Assembly (NCBI GenBank): GCA_022478985.1
Contig: JAKSZP010009287.1
Span: 1 to 64,000, forward strand
Source: Massospora cicadina
Taxonomy: Eukaryota > Entomophthoromycota > Entomophthoromycetes > Entomophthorales > Entomophthoraceae
Direction: 5' to 3'
DNA: 64,000 bases
Positions 1 to 11,487 of the stretch are shown here, in pieces. Position numbers and translations under genes: made by a program. How positions within the stretch are numbered: position 1 is the stretch's first letter; each line of letters starts with the position of its first letter. The notes beneath the pieces were generated by a model, which had not been told where the DNA came from, searched no databases, and saw only the letters and a program-made list of their open reading frames with translations.

Positions 1-348
1 AATTCCGCCGGTGCTCAATGATGAGTCAAGACCCTAAAATTGGAGTGAATAGAAATTAACCAAGCAAAAGGGTTGAAGGCTGACAGAGGGTAATAAGAAT
101 TAATAGATGAGCCAGAGAATTAGAGAGGGAGGTTTTTGGAAGTAGAATGAAGGGAAAAGTTATAAGAAGTATTCTACAGTTGTTTTATATATAATAAAGT
201 AGTGTCTGTTGGAGCGATAGCTTCATATTTATATATCATTATTATTTAACAAGGATCAGAGATCTTCATATCATCTGCCCATTGCTCAGTGGTGTCACAC
301 CTGTGCAACCAGCTTAGCGGATCTAACCAATACCACCAAAATTTAACA
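1..348 (+). repeat. Left LTR of Gypsy element A (5' part outside window)
   Basis: This stretch matches 8807-9155 closely and in the same orientation, which makes the pair the LTRs of one element. It contains a TATA-like run (TTTTATATATAATAAAG near 182) that probably serves as the promoter. It ends in TTTAACA immediately before a primer-binding sequence. By comparison with the right LTR (about 492 bp), roughly 140 bp of the left LTR lie before the window. Seen: the repeat pair and the CA end. Inferred: promoter function. Confidence 0.88.
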
Positions 349-349
349 G

Positions 350-364
350 TGGTGCTCACTACAG
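350..364 (+). promoter_or_regulatory. Primer-binding site of element A
   Basis: TGGTGCTCACTACAG starts with TGG, as expected for pairing with a tRNA CCA end, and lies one base after the LTR. The identical 15-mer follows the left LTRs of elements B (23849) and D (37145), and element E has it with one C-to-T change. I could not assign the tRNA. Confidence 0.8.
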
Positions 365-419
365 TAGGCCACTGGTCAACTGTAGTACAACGGCAACTAG
401 GGCTTCATGACGAGCCCCT

Positions 420-2800
420 ACTCTTTATGTCAGAATTTTAATAGGGTTTCATGAGAGATACTTTGGGGAGCCAATGGAGACATCTGATGAGGAATTGGCA
501 CTATTTATGATGATGGAACCAGGAGAAGAGGTTAGAAGATGACTTGAAGTTAGCAGCTTGTCCCGCATTAGAGTCAGACCAACAGGGAAGATCCACTAAT
601 GTAACCCCTCAGCAACTGCGGGGTATCATGAAATGGCTCTTGCATGGTTACCACCTATATGAAGGAGATGTGGGTGAACATGACCTGAGTCTGCTTTATA
701 ATCAACGTGACCAAGAAGCCCATTATGAATTGTATATGTTTTACCTTGATGCTATCACAACCGGGTTGTCTTTCCAGCTCAGCTCCCATGGAGTTGTGGA
801 ATACCTGGCAGCTTACATACAGCCATCGATCCACCAACTACTACATGTGTTGGCCCAGCATAACATTGATATTGGCGACATCATGCACTTTGTGCAGCGC
901 AACAGAATGGCACTCGCCTCTTGCTTGAACGTCTTGACCATTCTTTCTCAGAAATCCGGGAGGTGCTAGTGCACATAGAAAGTAGCATCATGGACGTCCA
1001 CCACCGCTTAGATGAATTATTTCCACGCTTGAATCATATGTTGCCATGAGTAATAGGAGAATTATTAGACCAGTGTGGGATTTTGAGTGAATGGGTATGG
1101 GGTATCACGACGCTGGGTAGTAACATCTAGCACTTAATGGTGGAAATTCTGAATGGGTGAAAGGAATTGACATGGTGGTGGCTTGGATGAGGGACTGGGT
1201 TACCCTGTTAGAGCGGCGGATGACAGATCATGCCAAGGCAGTAGCAATCAAATTTAGCCAACTTCAATCTGAGTGTAATAATCAGTAGGTGGCTGACCAT
1301 TCGACCAGCTCTTTCTTGGCAACCTCAGAATACAGACAATTGCTAGGTCAGATTAATTAGTAGGAAAGTTCCAGCCAGGAGGCTCAGGGACAATCCATTA
1401 CTCTTCCGTTCATTGAGATGAAGGAGTACGCTGATATGCAAGTGCACTTGATAAAATTTGATGGCCTAATGAAGAGTTTTGCAGGAACAAGCCAATATAA
1501 TCAAGTTGATGAAGTGAACTGACAGATGCATGACACTGAATTGAAGAACGTGAGAATACAGGGCATTTTGGAGGATGTCCTCGTATGGCTTCAGGAAATG
1601 GAGCGTAACTTGGACACAGAGAAAGAATTCTGACATGAATTACAGAAAGAATTTGAGGAGCTTAGGCAGGGGTGAGAGATGTACGGTATCAGTGCTATTC
1701 AGTCAAAGTAGAACAGATAATAGACGAACTTTTTGCTGAACAGACTAGCGAGGGAGGTAAGGGCACAGTCAGTGGTGATTCCAGTGAGGAATATTATAGG
1801 TTGGCCAGTGTTTACCCCCAGTGGTCGCAGCAGTCCCTCTCATAAATCAACCTCTTCCCGGTCAACTAGAGCAGATTTGCATCCATCCTCGTGACCCTAT
1901 TATTGCCCACAAGGGGATGTTCCCCTCAGACGATCTGAACCTATCATGTCTGTTCCCCAAGCCCAAAGCACGGAGCTGGGTGATTTTGTATGGATCAAGA
2001 AGTTGCCACCTTTCAGTTGAGATGGGAACATGCATGGATATTTTAAACAGTTAAATTCGCCGTGGAAGAAGCATTGGATCGGCGTAAAGCTAAACTGTTG
2101 TTATCTTCTCTGGATGTTGTGAGCGCTGACCAGGTCACATGTTACCTTAATAGTAGTACTGTAACGTATCAAGAAGTGAAAGAGATTGTGCTCCATCTGT
2201 CCAGGGTTTTGGCAAAGATGGCACAGCACAAGGCCGAATTTCTGACCATACAGTTTCAAAATAACAAACCCTTGATGGAGTTTGTGGAGAAGTTCACAGC
2301 TGAAGCTCATGTGTTAGTGCAAATATTTTAATTAACGATGTGTGGGCATAGCATTAATGGCAGCTTTTAAGCCATATCAAGAGCTGTATAACGCTATGGC
2401 CCACATTCATCAAGAAGAGTGGGTCTTTTATAGATTTTTAATTTTTTACGCCATCTCTCTATCACATTTAGTGTTCTCAATGTGGTATGAAAAGCCCCTG
2501 TGACCACCGCTGCCTCCCAGTCAGGAATTGGACCACAATGTCCTGGGTATAATCCCTTGGGTAATACTCACCCAATTAATATGTCGGTGGGTCCTTTCCG
2601 CCCTCCTTATGCACAACTAGAACTTCCCTGACCGAATTAAAATTCTGCCTTTAACTTCTGGCTTGGACCTTTGGTGTTGTACAAAGATTAGAGACGTTTA
2701 TTAATGCTTGTTTCTCATGCGGCCAAAGAGGTTACTAAGTGACTAATTTCCCAGCCACCTGCATGTTCATGCAGTACCGCCCTCCATAATCAAACAAGGA
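420..2800 (+). pseudogene. gag: Gag relic of element A
   Basis: This is the structural-protein region between the primer-binding site and protease. Open stretches survive at 544-969 and 2062-2331, but stops and frame changes separate them. The fragment around 2062-2331 (EALDRRKAKLLLSSLDVV onward) sits where capsid is expected. Near 2709-2750 a zinc knuckle reads CFSCGQRGY, a stop, then VTNF: the first two cysteines and the glycine remain, the histidine is Tyr and the last cysteine Phe, both consistent with single transitions. The product would have packaged element RNA. It is not functional now. Confidence 0.7.
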
Positions 2801-3062
2801 AAAGTTTGAGTGGAGTAGAAAAGGATTCTCTACCTCCGCCAATTCAAGTTTATTTTTCCCTGATGGCTCCCACAAATCACTTTGCGTTGGCCCCAGCTCT
2901 CACCCCAACGACATATTATAAAAACAAATTTACCATGATCTCTCAGCCTCAACTCTAGAGAGAGATCATGACCCTACAGACCTGGAGTTCCACCAATATG
3001 TTCAAAACCTGTACGCCTGGAAAATTCTTGAGCAAAACGTCACAGGCGAAGTCAGACCCTCA

Positions 3063-3506
3063 ATGGGCGTCACCTCCCTAGCGGGGGTGAACGTTGCAAT
3101 TCCAGTAGAAAGGCTTGCATGGGAGTATCCCCACGTCAGTGCTGGTTTTGTCATTTTTCTTGGTAGTAAAAAACCCTTAGATGTTCATGTAATAAAACAT
3201 CAACGGTTCTTCTTATTCAGGGTAACCTACTGTGATATTTTTATTCAAAATACAAAAATCTGGGCTATTATAGATACTGGCTCTCCAGTTAATATAATAT
3301 CCACCAAGCTCGTGGCTAAGCTTCCACTTAAGTCTGATATGGAACATCAAGTAATGTATGGGACTGCGGGGGCACAGAGCACTGTGTCAGAGGGCGCTTA
3401 CAGCGCATTATCTCTTAGGTTTGGTTTGGTCAGGTCTTCTGCCCCAGCGGTGGTTCTGCCAAATAATAATTATGACATGTTGATTGATGCCTTGTTTACG
3501 GTGTAA
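3063..3506 (+). pseudogene. Retroviral-type aspartic protease of element A
   Basis: The 147-residue open stretch carries the catalytic motif IIDTGSPVNIIS at about residues 73-84, with the Asp-Thr-Gly triad intact. A flap-like segment follows (VMYGTAGAQSTVSEGAYSAL), then the hydrophobic AVVLPNNNYDMLIDALF, which matches the ILG-type region of Ty3/Gypsy proteases. It processes the Gag-Pol polyprotein. It is the best preserved domain of element A, although flanking gag and RT carry stops. A TTG rather than ATG at the annotated edge is irrelevant, because the domain is cut from a polyprotein. Confidence 0.82.
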
Positions 3507-3829
3507 TTTGAGGCAGTGGTCAATATTGTGTAAGAAATTATTAGTATCCTGGGACAACAGATCCCCATCTATTTTACCTCCAGCGGATTTCTGCAAAACC
3601 CAATATGCTCCAGTCAAATAGATATGTGTATAGTGATGTGGTGATTCCTGTTCAATATCAGCAGATGAAGCAAAGGACCAGAGCTCTGCTTAACCAGATC
3701 TACAAATACAACGACATTCTGCTATGAGCTGCAAACGCCATCAGTATACCTTTTGGGCATCAGGTCATATTAGGGACGGAGCTTAAAATAGATAACCTGT
3801 AAGGTCTATAAGGTGAGATTATGGGCCCC

Positions 3830-4915
3830 TATCAGCAATTGCAGCTCGAACCTCATGTGGCTCCTGGATTACTGTTACCAGGGCATGGGGAAGTGAAAGT
3901 ACTGATAGCGAACCTACAAAAGGAGTCTATGGCGGTTCAAAGGCATTAAGTGGTGGCTTATTTACACTTGACTCCTATTGATCAGGTTTATCATCTTCAC
4001 AATTTTGGGTCTTGGGAGGACCTCGGCCTACCTGTACAAACCTCACTTGGTATATTGACAGTTGTTCCACGGGAAGCTCTCACTGAGCTGTTGAAGAAAC
4101 AGAAGGATAAGGTGATGGTCCTGTTTGAAAAATACCGTGGTATTTTTGCATCCACTGACCACAATTTTGGATGTGCTTGTGGAGTCAAGCATTGGGTAGA
4201 TACAGGCGATCACCCCCATTTGGTCATGGCCTATTCAGCAATTGAAGGCTGCGGAGAGAGTTGTCTCTAAGGAAGTAGACAATTGGTCTAGCAGGGGATG
4301 TTAGCGCAGTCCAAGAGTCTGTGGGCATTGCCAGTGCTAATTGTTAAGGAAAAAAAGATGGCACAAAATGGGTGGTCATTAACTTTTGGAAGCTTAATGC
4401 CGTCATAAAGAAGGATTCCTATTCTCTCTCATGGATTGATGACACTTTAGGTCGTCTGAGAGGCTTTGACTACTTTTCTGCCATGGACTTGATATTGGGG
4501 TACTGGAAGATTGAGTTGCCGGTGGCAGAACGGTAGAAATACTATATAAACACCTCAAAGGGGATTGTTCCAATCCACGTGTATGCCCAAGGGTTATGTA
4601 ATGCCCCAGCTACGTTCTAGCATGCTATGGACACGATCTTGGGTGACCTGAAGCTGTCCTGCGTTCTAGTCTACCTTGATGATATCAACATGTTCTCATG
4701 GATGTTCACAGAGCATCTTGACCACTTAGAACAAGTGTTATTCTGACTTGCTGACGCTAACATTAAGATCAAGCCTCAATTGTGAAATTTTTTCAATGAG
4801 CAATTGGAATACCTTGGATTCGTGGTAGACTAAATAGGGCTTAAACTGCAGATGGAAAAGGTGGAAGCTATATGTAAGATGACACAGCCCAGCAATAAAC
4901 GTGATATCCAAGTGT
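3830..4915 (+). pseudogene. pol: Reverse transcriptase relic of element A
   Basis: Translations of this stretch show Ty3/Gypsy RT blocks in order: the pre-RT segment LLKKQKDKVMVLFEKYRGIF (4084 on), KKDGTKWVVINFWKLNAV, FSAMDLILGYWKIEL, GLCNAPATF and the catalytic VYLDDINMFS (YLDD at 4671-4682). Both catalytic aspartates survive, but in-frame stops occur, for example after GLCNAPATF at 4618 and at 4745. The domain copied element RNA into DNA. It is assigned by motif order and spacing and is clearly inactive. Confidence 0.85.
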
Positions 4916-4916
4916 T

Positions 4917-5460
4917 TTGGGGATGATTGGGTACTACCAGCAGTTTATTACTAACTTCAGCTGTATTGGGGCACCTCTCTTTGAGCTATTAAAGAAGAAC
5001 GCCACCTTTGACTGGACTGAAAGATGCCAATATTCTTTCAATGTCTTGCGGACTGCATTGGCTGGCGCGCTCATTTTTCAATACCCTAATTTCAATAAGG
5101 AATTTTTTGTACAAAGGGATGCTTCCCTTTCCGCCGTAGAGTCAGTGTTATCCCAAAAGAATGATGACGGTGTGGAGCACCCTGTCACATTTTGTAGCTA
5201 AAGCTTGAATTGTCATGAACTTAATTACACCATGACTGAGCAGGAATGCTTAGTGGTAATATGCATATAAAAAGTTCTAGGTATACATTCACGGGTAAAA
5301 TTAAAGGGTTAGATTTTATACATCCTTGCGTTGAATGCAAAATCTTTGGTAATCTTAAGTATGGCTTGCATGATGGGCTTTGAAGCTCCAAACATATGAC
5401 TTCAAAATAGTACACCGGCCAGGAGCAAAAAAGAATGTGGACTGTCTCTTGCGTTGACCA
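4917..5460 (+). pseudogene. pol: RNase H relic of element A
   Basis: After the RT connection (GYYQQFITNFS, PLFELLKKNATFDW), the RNase H domain starts at FFVQRDASLSAVESVLSQ. The catalytic Asp is in RDAS. It continues through HPVTFCS and LNYTMTEQECLVVI. Stops at 5202 and 5269 break the frame. It would have degraded RNA in RNA/DNA hybrids during reverse transcription. It lies directly after RT, as in other Ty3/Gypsy elements. Confidence 0.78.
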
Positions 5461-5479
5461 GCAGTTGCCCTTACAGCGG

Positions 5480-6125
5480 ATTTGACTGACATCATGTATA
5501 ATAAGATGATTGTGAGAAAATATCATGATGAGCCGCCACAAGGGATCAAGGCGTTAGATGGGCTTTGACTCAATACTTTTTATGCAATGGGGAATTATAC
5601 AAGAAAATTGGAGAAAAACGCTGAGTTTCCAAAAACCTTCCGCTAGGCCAGAAATTATTGTGGATACCATAGAGCAATAGGTTATGGAGGGTTGTGGAAA
5701 ACGTTGAAGTTCTTGCAGTCCCACTACTATTTGGGAGAGCATGAATTATGAAATGCTTGAGATGGTTGCTTGTTGTCATTAGTGCCAAGTGGAGAAACTT
5801 TTCCACAAGAAGACCACCTACCAGCTGCTTAAGCCTAGTTCATATGGAATGCTGTTTCTCTTGATGTGGTGAGGCCTCTGCTGACTGGCATGAACTGTTC
5901 TAAGCATATTAGTAGCTATCAATCACTTGACAAGATGGGTGGAAGCAAGGGCGATCAATAATTTAGGGGCTGTCACTGCTGCCAAGTTTATCATAGAGTG
6001 TGTCATATAGTGACATGGCTGCTTGCAAATTATCCTCACGGAGAACAAAACCAATTTCATGTCACATGTCATGCCCAAGTTGAACGAGCAAATGGTAATC
6101 TGTGGGGTCTTGACTACACCCTATC
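5480..6125 (+). pseudogene. pol: Integrase of element A, first part
   Basis: The zinc-binding half ends in a CCHxC arrangement near 5765-5790. The catalytic core follows with SLDVVRPL (first Asp), SVAINHLTRWVEARA and LTENKTNFMSHVMPKLNE, in which the second catalytic Asp is replaced (LTDN to LTEN). The frame continues to the motif before HPESNG and stops abruptly at 6125, where insertion F1 begins. The reading resumes at 8075 once F1 and one copy of the 5-bp duplication are taken out. Several stops are present. Confidence 0.78.
6121..6125. repeat. Target-site duplication left of F1
   Basis: CTATC here and CTACC at 8070-8074 flank F1 and differ by one transition. Taking out F1 and one copy makes the integrase frame continuous, which confirms the junction. 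Confidence 0.75.
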
Positions 6126-8069
6126 TGTAAGTCCTGGGGAACATCCCCTGGGTGTTGACCAGGCCATTTTCCCATTTCTGAGTAAAAAGGCACCAAAGAG
6201 GATGGCTGTACCCCTCGTTACTCAGGGTAATCTGACTCACATAGTAGATGAGCGCTGGGTAACAGCTCTCCCACTTCAGATCCCGTTCCCAGTACCCACA
6301 CTAACCTCAGCAGAACTGTTACGAGGAATCAGTGAAATATGTGCCAAGATCACCAAAATAAAATTGATCATAACCAATTTGAGCGGCAATCCGCCCAATG
6401 CTCAGATTTTAAATGGTCAAAAAGGTATGAAGATTGATCTATTGGCCAGAATGCCCAATAGTTGTGATTCAATTAACATGATGATCGGAAAAATCCCTCC
6501 CCTCCCAAATCCGCCAGGCATCACCCCCAATGGGCAGCTTCCTGCTGACAAATTGGGTGTTGCGCCTGATGCAATGCATTGACTGAACAAATGACCCAGC
6601 AACTGAGCATGGGCGGGTTGGGCATCTCAAACCCATTCCCAACCAAATGGTCCCACCCCTATGTGGGGTGGCCTTGGGGGATTCCCGCTGCTCATTGGGC
6701 TAAATGCTGTCATGCCAACCGTCAAAAATGTAGTTGAGTCTTGGTTCAGGCGTTTGAGGTCAAACTGACAGCAACTCAGCCCACCGCCAAATTTTGCAAT
6801 GATGGTTCCCAAGGAACTAACCCGCCCATTCCTGAATAATTCGCTGGTTAGGTCAAATTTGAGGGACCCAATCCTGGATTTGTTTTCCTCCAAATTGACT
6901 ACTATTCAATCAGTTGCATCGCACTGAAAAATAGTTGGTCAATTTTTTCTTTCCTAAATTTCCATTAAAAATTCTTCCCAAACATTAGTTTTTACATGTT
7001 AAAAATTAAACTGCCTTATCCGCCAACATTCTTGTACCCCTTGGGGTTAACGGCTGTGTGCATCTGGTACTTTATTTTTGTGTGTTGAATATTTGGGCTT
7101 CGCCTGATGACTGGTTTGTTGTTTGGTGGAAACTGCAGCTTTGAGCGTCTATTGTGTGAGGACAATAGACAGGATGGTGCTTTAAATTTATGATATAGCT
7201 TTTTGGTAATACTTTAATTATATACTCATTCATTTCACTTGGACGATGGCACGCTGCCCTGATCCTACTGATCCCAAGTGAAAATCAATTTTAATATAAA
7301 ATAAAGTGATAATGCAAAAAGTTTATAAGATAAACTATAAACTTAATTCAGAAGTTAAAGGATGTCTTATTAGTGTAAATGCAAGGGTTATTTATAGGGT
7401 TCAATGTTAACCACATCTTATCCATGACACCTTACTTTCAGTGGCCCTTGCCATGTAAAAAGTTTGTAAGGACGTATACAAATACTTTGACTCAGGGCAT
7501 CATGCTCAGCCTCTGAGTTAGAGTAAACACCGTCATCATTATTGAGATGGCGTTTCATATGCATCTTCAAGATAGCTGAACCAATTCACTTTCACGTGCA
7601 ATTGGCGGCACATACCAAGGCGATTTGTATCACTAATTAGCAATTAACTCGATTAAATACTCAACTGACATTAAAAACTAATTTTGACTTAGACCAACAA
7701 AGCCCACGTGCCTGAGTCATTAAATCAAAACTTAATTTAAGTTTGACCTAACCAAAAAAGCCCTTGAGCCCGTGTCATCATAGTCAAATATAATTAAGTG
7801 AAATTGCTAGGCTAAGTCTCAAGTTCAGATACTTAGGATACACCTGAATCATAATCGTTGATATCAAATATCTGACAATTAGGTCCAGTAAATTCCAACA
7901 TTGTGCCCATATGAAATTCTGGCTCGCCAGCAGATATTGGTGGAACTCTTTTCTGGTTCCATATTCATCATATCAGCAGTAGTGCCTCAGCCATTCCGGT
8001 TTGCTGTTTGGATGCTCTGGCATCTGGGCTGGCAGGCCAGTCTAATTCTTACTTGCTGTCCGCCTGACA
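6126..8069 (+). mobile_element. Insertion F1, LTR-type element of family F
   Basis: The insert begins TGTAAGTCCTGGGG and ends CCGCCTGACA, so it has TG...CA termini and 5-bp target duplications, the hallmarks of an LTR or solo LTR. Its first ~450 bp and its 3' end are homologous to F2 (16583-17580, minus), which begins TGAAAGTCCTGGGG and ends CATGACA. F1 is about 950 bp longer than F2, so it probably holds further inserted DNA between about 6900 and 7900. No pol domain is visible. The interpretation as a solo LTR carrying secondary insertions is inference. Confidence 0.72.
6129..6582 (+). CDS. LTR-resident reading frame in F1 (unknown protein)
   Basis: From the 5' end of F1 a frame of about 150 codons stays open (VSPGEHPLGVDQAIFPFLS onward). 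The unrelated track upstream of 6126 belongs to the interrupted integrase. The protein is Pro-rich towards its end (KIPPLPNPPGITPNG). A partly similar frame occupies the same position in F2: SPGEH at the start, a TQGNLTHIVDERW / NQDDLDHMVIERW block, then a Pro-rich end. No known domain is recognised. It could be a C-terminal pol extension read into the LTR, an independent LTR-encoded protein, or chance. Confidence 0.4.
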
Positions 8070-8640
8070 CTACCACCCTGAATCTAATGGATTGGGGTAA
8101 TGGGTTAGTGGAACATTGGTAAACATTCTCCACAAACTTGTAAAGTATTGCCCCTCTGAGTGGTGTACCCTCCTTTCCACAGCCATCTTTGCTTATAATA
8201 TCAGCTACCACTTATCAACTGGCAAAAGTCCTTTACAATTGCTTTATAATAGACATCTGTATTTTCCCACTTTGCTTTACTCCTTCATGGAGGACACCGG
8301 CGGAGTGAGACTGCAGCATTATCTGACCAACTTAATGGACACGCTGATAAAACTTTAAACTGAAGCTTATTATACCAGTTTACCTAAGAAGATTTGTGAT
8401 CAGGTGGCTGACCAAAGTAGGCATAGTGGACTCCCACAGTTTGATGTAAGAGATCATGTCTTGTTCCATGACCAACATGGATTTGGATGGAAGATAAGCT
8501 CACTAACATCTGGATGTGACCGTTTGAGATAATTGAGAATACTGGTATTGATGCCTACCCTATTAAGGAATCTGCGGGTGGTCAGATTATCAGCTGAGTT
8601 CACACGAAGTTCCTTCAGGAATATAAGCAATAGGAGCTTA
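8070..8640 (+). pseudogene. pol: Integrase of element A, second part
   Basis: This resumes the integrase with HPESNG, which carries the third catalytic Glu. It continues as LVNILHKLVKYCPSEWCTLL, STAIFAYNISYHLSTGKSPL and LQLLYNRHLYFP, the standard core-to-C-terminal sequence of Ty3/Gypsy integrases. It extends through DQVADQSRHSGLPQFDVRDH to the tail. An in-frame stop at 8119 and later ones make it inactive. The 5-bp repeat CTACC at 8070-8074 is the right duplication of F1. Confidence 0.82.
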
Positions 8641-8648
8641 TTGTTAAG

Positions 8649-8660
8649 TCAAGGGGGTAA
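8649..8660 (+). other. Polypurine tract of element A
   Basis: TCAAGGGGGTAA lies just before the right LTR. A G-run at the same position precedes the 3' LTRs of elements C, D and E. It would prime plus-strand DNA synthesis. Confidence 0.6.
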
Positions 8661-8663
8661 TAA

Positions 8664-9155
8664 TGAGAAATTGATATGACTGAATAATAAGCCATTTATC
8701 CAGTGGATTGGATATTATTAGTTGAGGTGATCCTCAAGATTTGGGTGGTAGATTATGTCTATGTGAAGAGAATCAATTGAGATTGTAATGTTTCAGCAAA
8801 TAGTGTGAATTCCGCTGGTGCCTCAATGATGAGGCAAAACCTCTAAGATTGGAGTGGATAGAAATTAACTAAGCAAAAGGTTAAAGGCTGACCGAGGGTA
8901 CTGAGGATTAGAAGCTGAGCTAGAGAATGAGAGTGGAGATTTTTTGGAAGTAGAACGAAGGGGAAAGTTAGCAGAAGTAGTCTATGGTTTTATATATAAA
9001 ATAAAGTAGTGTTTGTTGGAGCGATAGCTTCATATTTATATATCATTATTATTTACCAAGGATCAGAGATCTTCATATCATCTGTCTATTGCTCAGTGGT
9101 GTCATACCTGTGCAACCAGCTTAGTGTATCTAACCAATACCACCAAAAGTGAACA
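8664..9155 (+). repeat. Right LTR of element A
   Basis: It starts TGAGAAATTG after the purine tract and ends AAGTGAACA. The part from 8807 matches window positions 1-348 with scattered substitutions. It contains a TATA-like run (TTTTATATATAAAATAAAG) near 8990. The 5-bp target duplication should be GGCGT (9156-9160), but the left partner is outside the window. The exact start is a choice between nearby TG dinucleotides. Confidence 0.82.
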
Positions 9156-10760
9156 GGCGTTAAAGGTAATGAACTATATAAATAAAAAAGGATTGGAAAG
9201 TTTAAATCTAACATTGGGATTTGATCATTAAACAAGTTGCAATATCATTAATTTTGGAATAATACGCCTTTAACCTAAAGTTCAAGTTTGGGCTACTTGA
9301 ACTACTTCACTACCATTGATGGTCTTCTGATTCCATTGGTCAAAATTGGCTTAGTACCAAGACTAAACAACCAAAAACCAACCCTCAATCTTCCTTAATC
9401 AATTATTTTAGACTAACTTCTCTGTTTGTCAACTTTGCATTATAATAAAAATATTAAATTTACTTCTTCATGAGTAACTTATCCGCCCTAGCATCAGATC
9501 TCCTTGAGGAGTATACAAAATCTAGGTTATTATATCCTGATAAAGAGATGCTGTTCCAATTCTACCTTTAATTAAGTCTATGATGCTCTTGATTGAGGCT
9601 TCACAAGGTCTAGACTGTGACTATCAATTGGTAATAAATTCTCTGGAGGTTAGCCAAGTCATCGCCTTTCTGTGTAACTTGGCAATTTTCATGACATTGT
9701 GTATCCTGCATCTATGCCACCAAGGTGTGGGCACTGACCACTATGGCTTGTTATCTTTGTTGTTAAAATTAATTTCCTGTTGATCTGAGTTTGTATTATG
9801 CATCACCTCTCAGGGAATTGTGGAGTTACAGACACTTTGCTGACAGGTGGCACAGGTACAGGTCTGGTTACTAACATCAAAGTATGCATGACTTTTAGGG
9901 AAACTTAAACATACTTAAACTATACAAAGCAAAATGTGGAACATGACTGAAACCAGAATCATCCAAAAAAATCCCTGATTATACTGGTAAGTAGCCTACA
10001 AAATTTTCTGCATAGGTATGCGGTCTAATTATTTCCATAAGCAGTACACAGTTTGCAATGTTGTAGACTCTTTGTTTCAGGTTCTTTGAGTGTATTAAAA
10101 AAGCCAGATCTAAGATGAAGTGGTATGCCTCACATAACTCTGAAAAGATATCCAACCAAGCTCGATACTGGAAAGACTTGTCTATTAAGAATTCAAGGTT
10201 TAAGGATAAAGACTGTAACAAGATAATTTTCATATATGTGCTGTTATTAAGCTACTGCAACTGGATGTCCATGGTCTATGCATCACAGAAAGATAGTCCA
10301 CACTGGGATTATAATAACTAGATTTATTTCACAAAATTAGTTACAATACTTTCTGTTTGAGGATGTTATCCCTACTTAAGCAAAGTGCTTGGTGCTATAA
10401 TATGAGACCACATATATGTTTAAATTTTCCTTGATACGCAGAACATATGAATAGCTCCCCATCGTCCCAATGCCACCGGTAATGATCCATAGTGAGGCCT
10501 TTAGGATAAGATTGCAACATATACCATGAAAACTTTACTAAACCAAATTTTCTACTCTACCTCAATTCCTTACCTTCCCCCATCCTCAAGTACATTGTCC
10601 TAGGTCGCGCCTTCTTGAATAAAAGCCAAAAATTAAAGTTAAGTTTTTATCTCATAGTTTAATAGTAAATTTATAAATAGTTCAAATTAGCCACTACACA
10701 TCCACAGATACCCTCTATTAAACACTTAGTGACAAACCAATTTTATAGATTGAATTGATT
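9156..10760. other. Non-coding stretch
   Basis: AT-rich DNA without a recognisable gene, LTR or TSD-bounded element. Short open stretches at 9580-9783 (+) and 9979-10233 (-) have no recognisable motifs. I left them unannotated, because open stretches of this size are common by chance in AT-rich DNA. Confidence 0.5.
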
Positions 10761-10872
10761 TATTTGATACTGAAGTGGACTACATTACCGGTGAAATAAT
10801 TTTATTAAAATTTAGATATCATTTAGGTAGCGACTCATTCAAAAGTTGTTTAATTGAGTTGGATAAAAGGAC

Positions 10873-11487
10873 CTATAGTAAATTTATGGTTGCTGAACCT
10901 ATACTTAGAGGAGGTAGTCTTAAGTCCTCACTAAAGTTGGGGAGTGAGGAGGAGCGCATTTTACTAACTACATATAGCGAGGGATCGGAACATACCCTGG
11001 GAGGCAAATTAGAACAAGTGGAAGTAGAAAGGGTTGAGGTGGCAAAGGAAGAGCTAATTGGGAGCCACGTATGAATACTTTTCACAAGAAATGGTTTATA
11101 TTGCATGCTTGGGCTGGGGAAAGGACTCGGATGGCTTGGCGTGGTATGCGGAAGAGATTGATGAACCATATCATTCTGTTTTTTAAAATACACTTCCTGA
11201 TTCCTTCTTAAGACACGCTTGTGCTTTAGCAGACGGGCCTGAAACCAGGATGAGACGGTTGATAAGGGAAGGTTAAGCTTTAGCTTGAGCTGTTGGCGCA
11301 TCTCTTTGGATGGCTTGTGTGCAATTCGGAAAACATCCTCCATAGCTTTAACCTGCTTTGAAGTCAGTTCCGTCTCCTTTTTTGGGAGGTAGTAAATAAT
11401 AGTAATCCCAGATAAAGCCTTCTTTGATTTTGGCATGTAATCCCTCAAACTGTAAAGCCATCTTATATATTTCTCTTTCTGCATCAA
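10873..11487 (-). pseudogene. Homeodomain protein relic with Asn51 replaced by Ala
   Basis: The 204-residue frame (first true Met at 11484) contains a homeodomain of normal length, from KKETELTSKQ through EDVFRIAHKPSKEMRQQL to helix 3, LSTVSSWFQARLLKHKR. Trp48, Phe49, Gln50, Arg52, Lys55 and Lys57 positions are kept. Position 51, almost always Asn, is Ala (codon GCC), and position 53 is Leu. A Ser/Pro-rich tail follows. Upstream on the same strand another frame reads protein-like (SQFKAAAVDAEREIYKMALQ, then FEGLHAKIKEGF) but is out of frame, with no obvious intron between. I infer a frameshifted relic of a sequence-specific DNA-binding protein, possibly of the basidiomycete mating-type HD class. 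Family assignment beyond homeodomain is uncertain. Confidence 0.7.

Noticed and set aside
9979..10233. 84-codon minus-strand open stretch with protein-like composition (YRAWLDIFSELCEAYHFIL).
   Set aside because: No recognised domain, overlapping plus-strand open stretch, no homologous copy in the window; open stretches of this length are expected by chance in AT-rich DNA.
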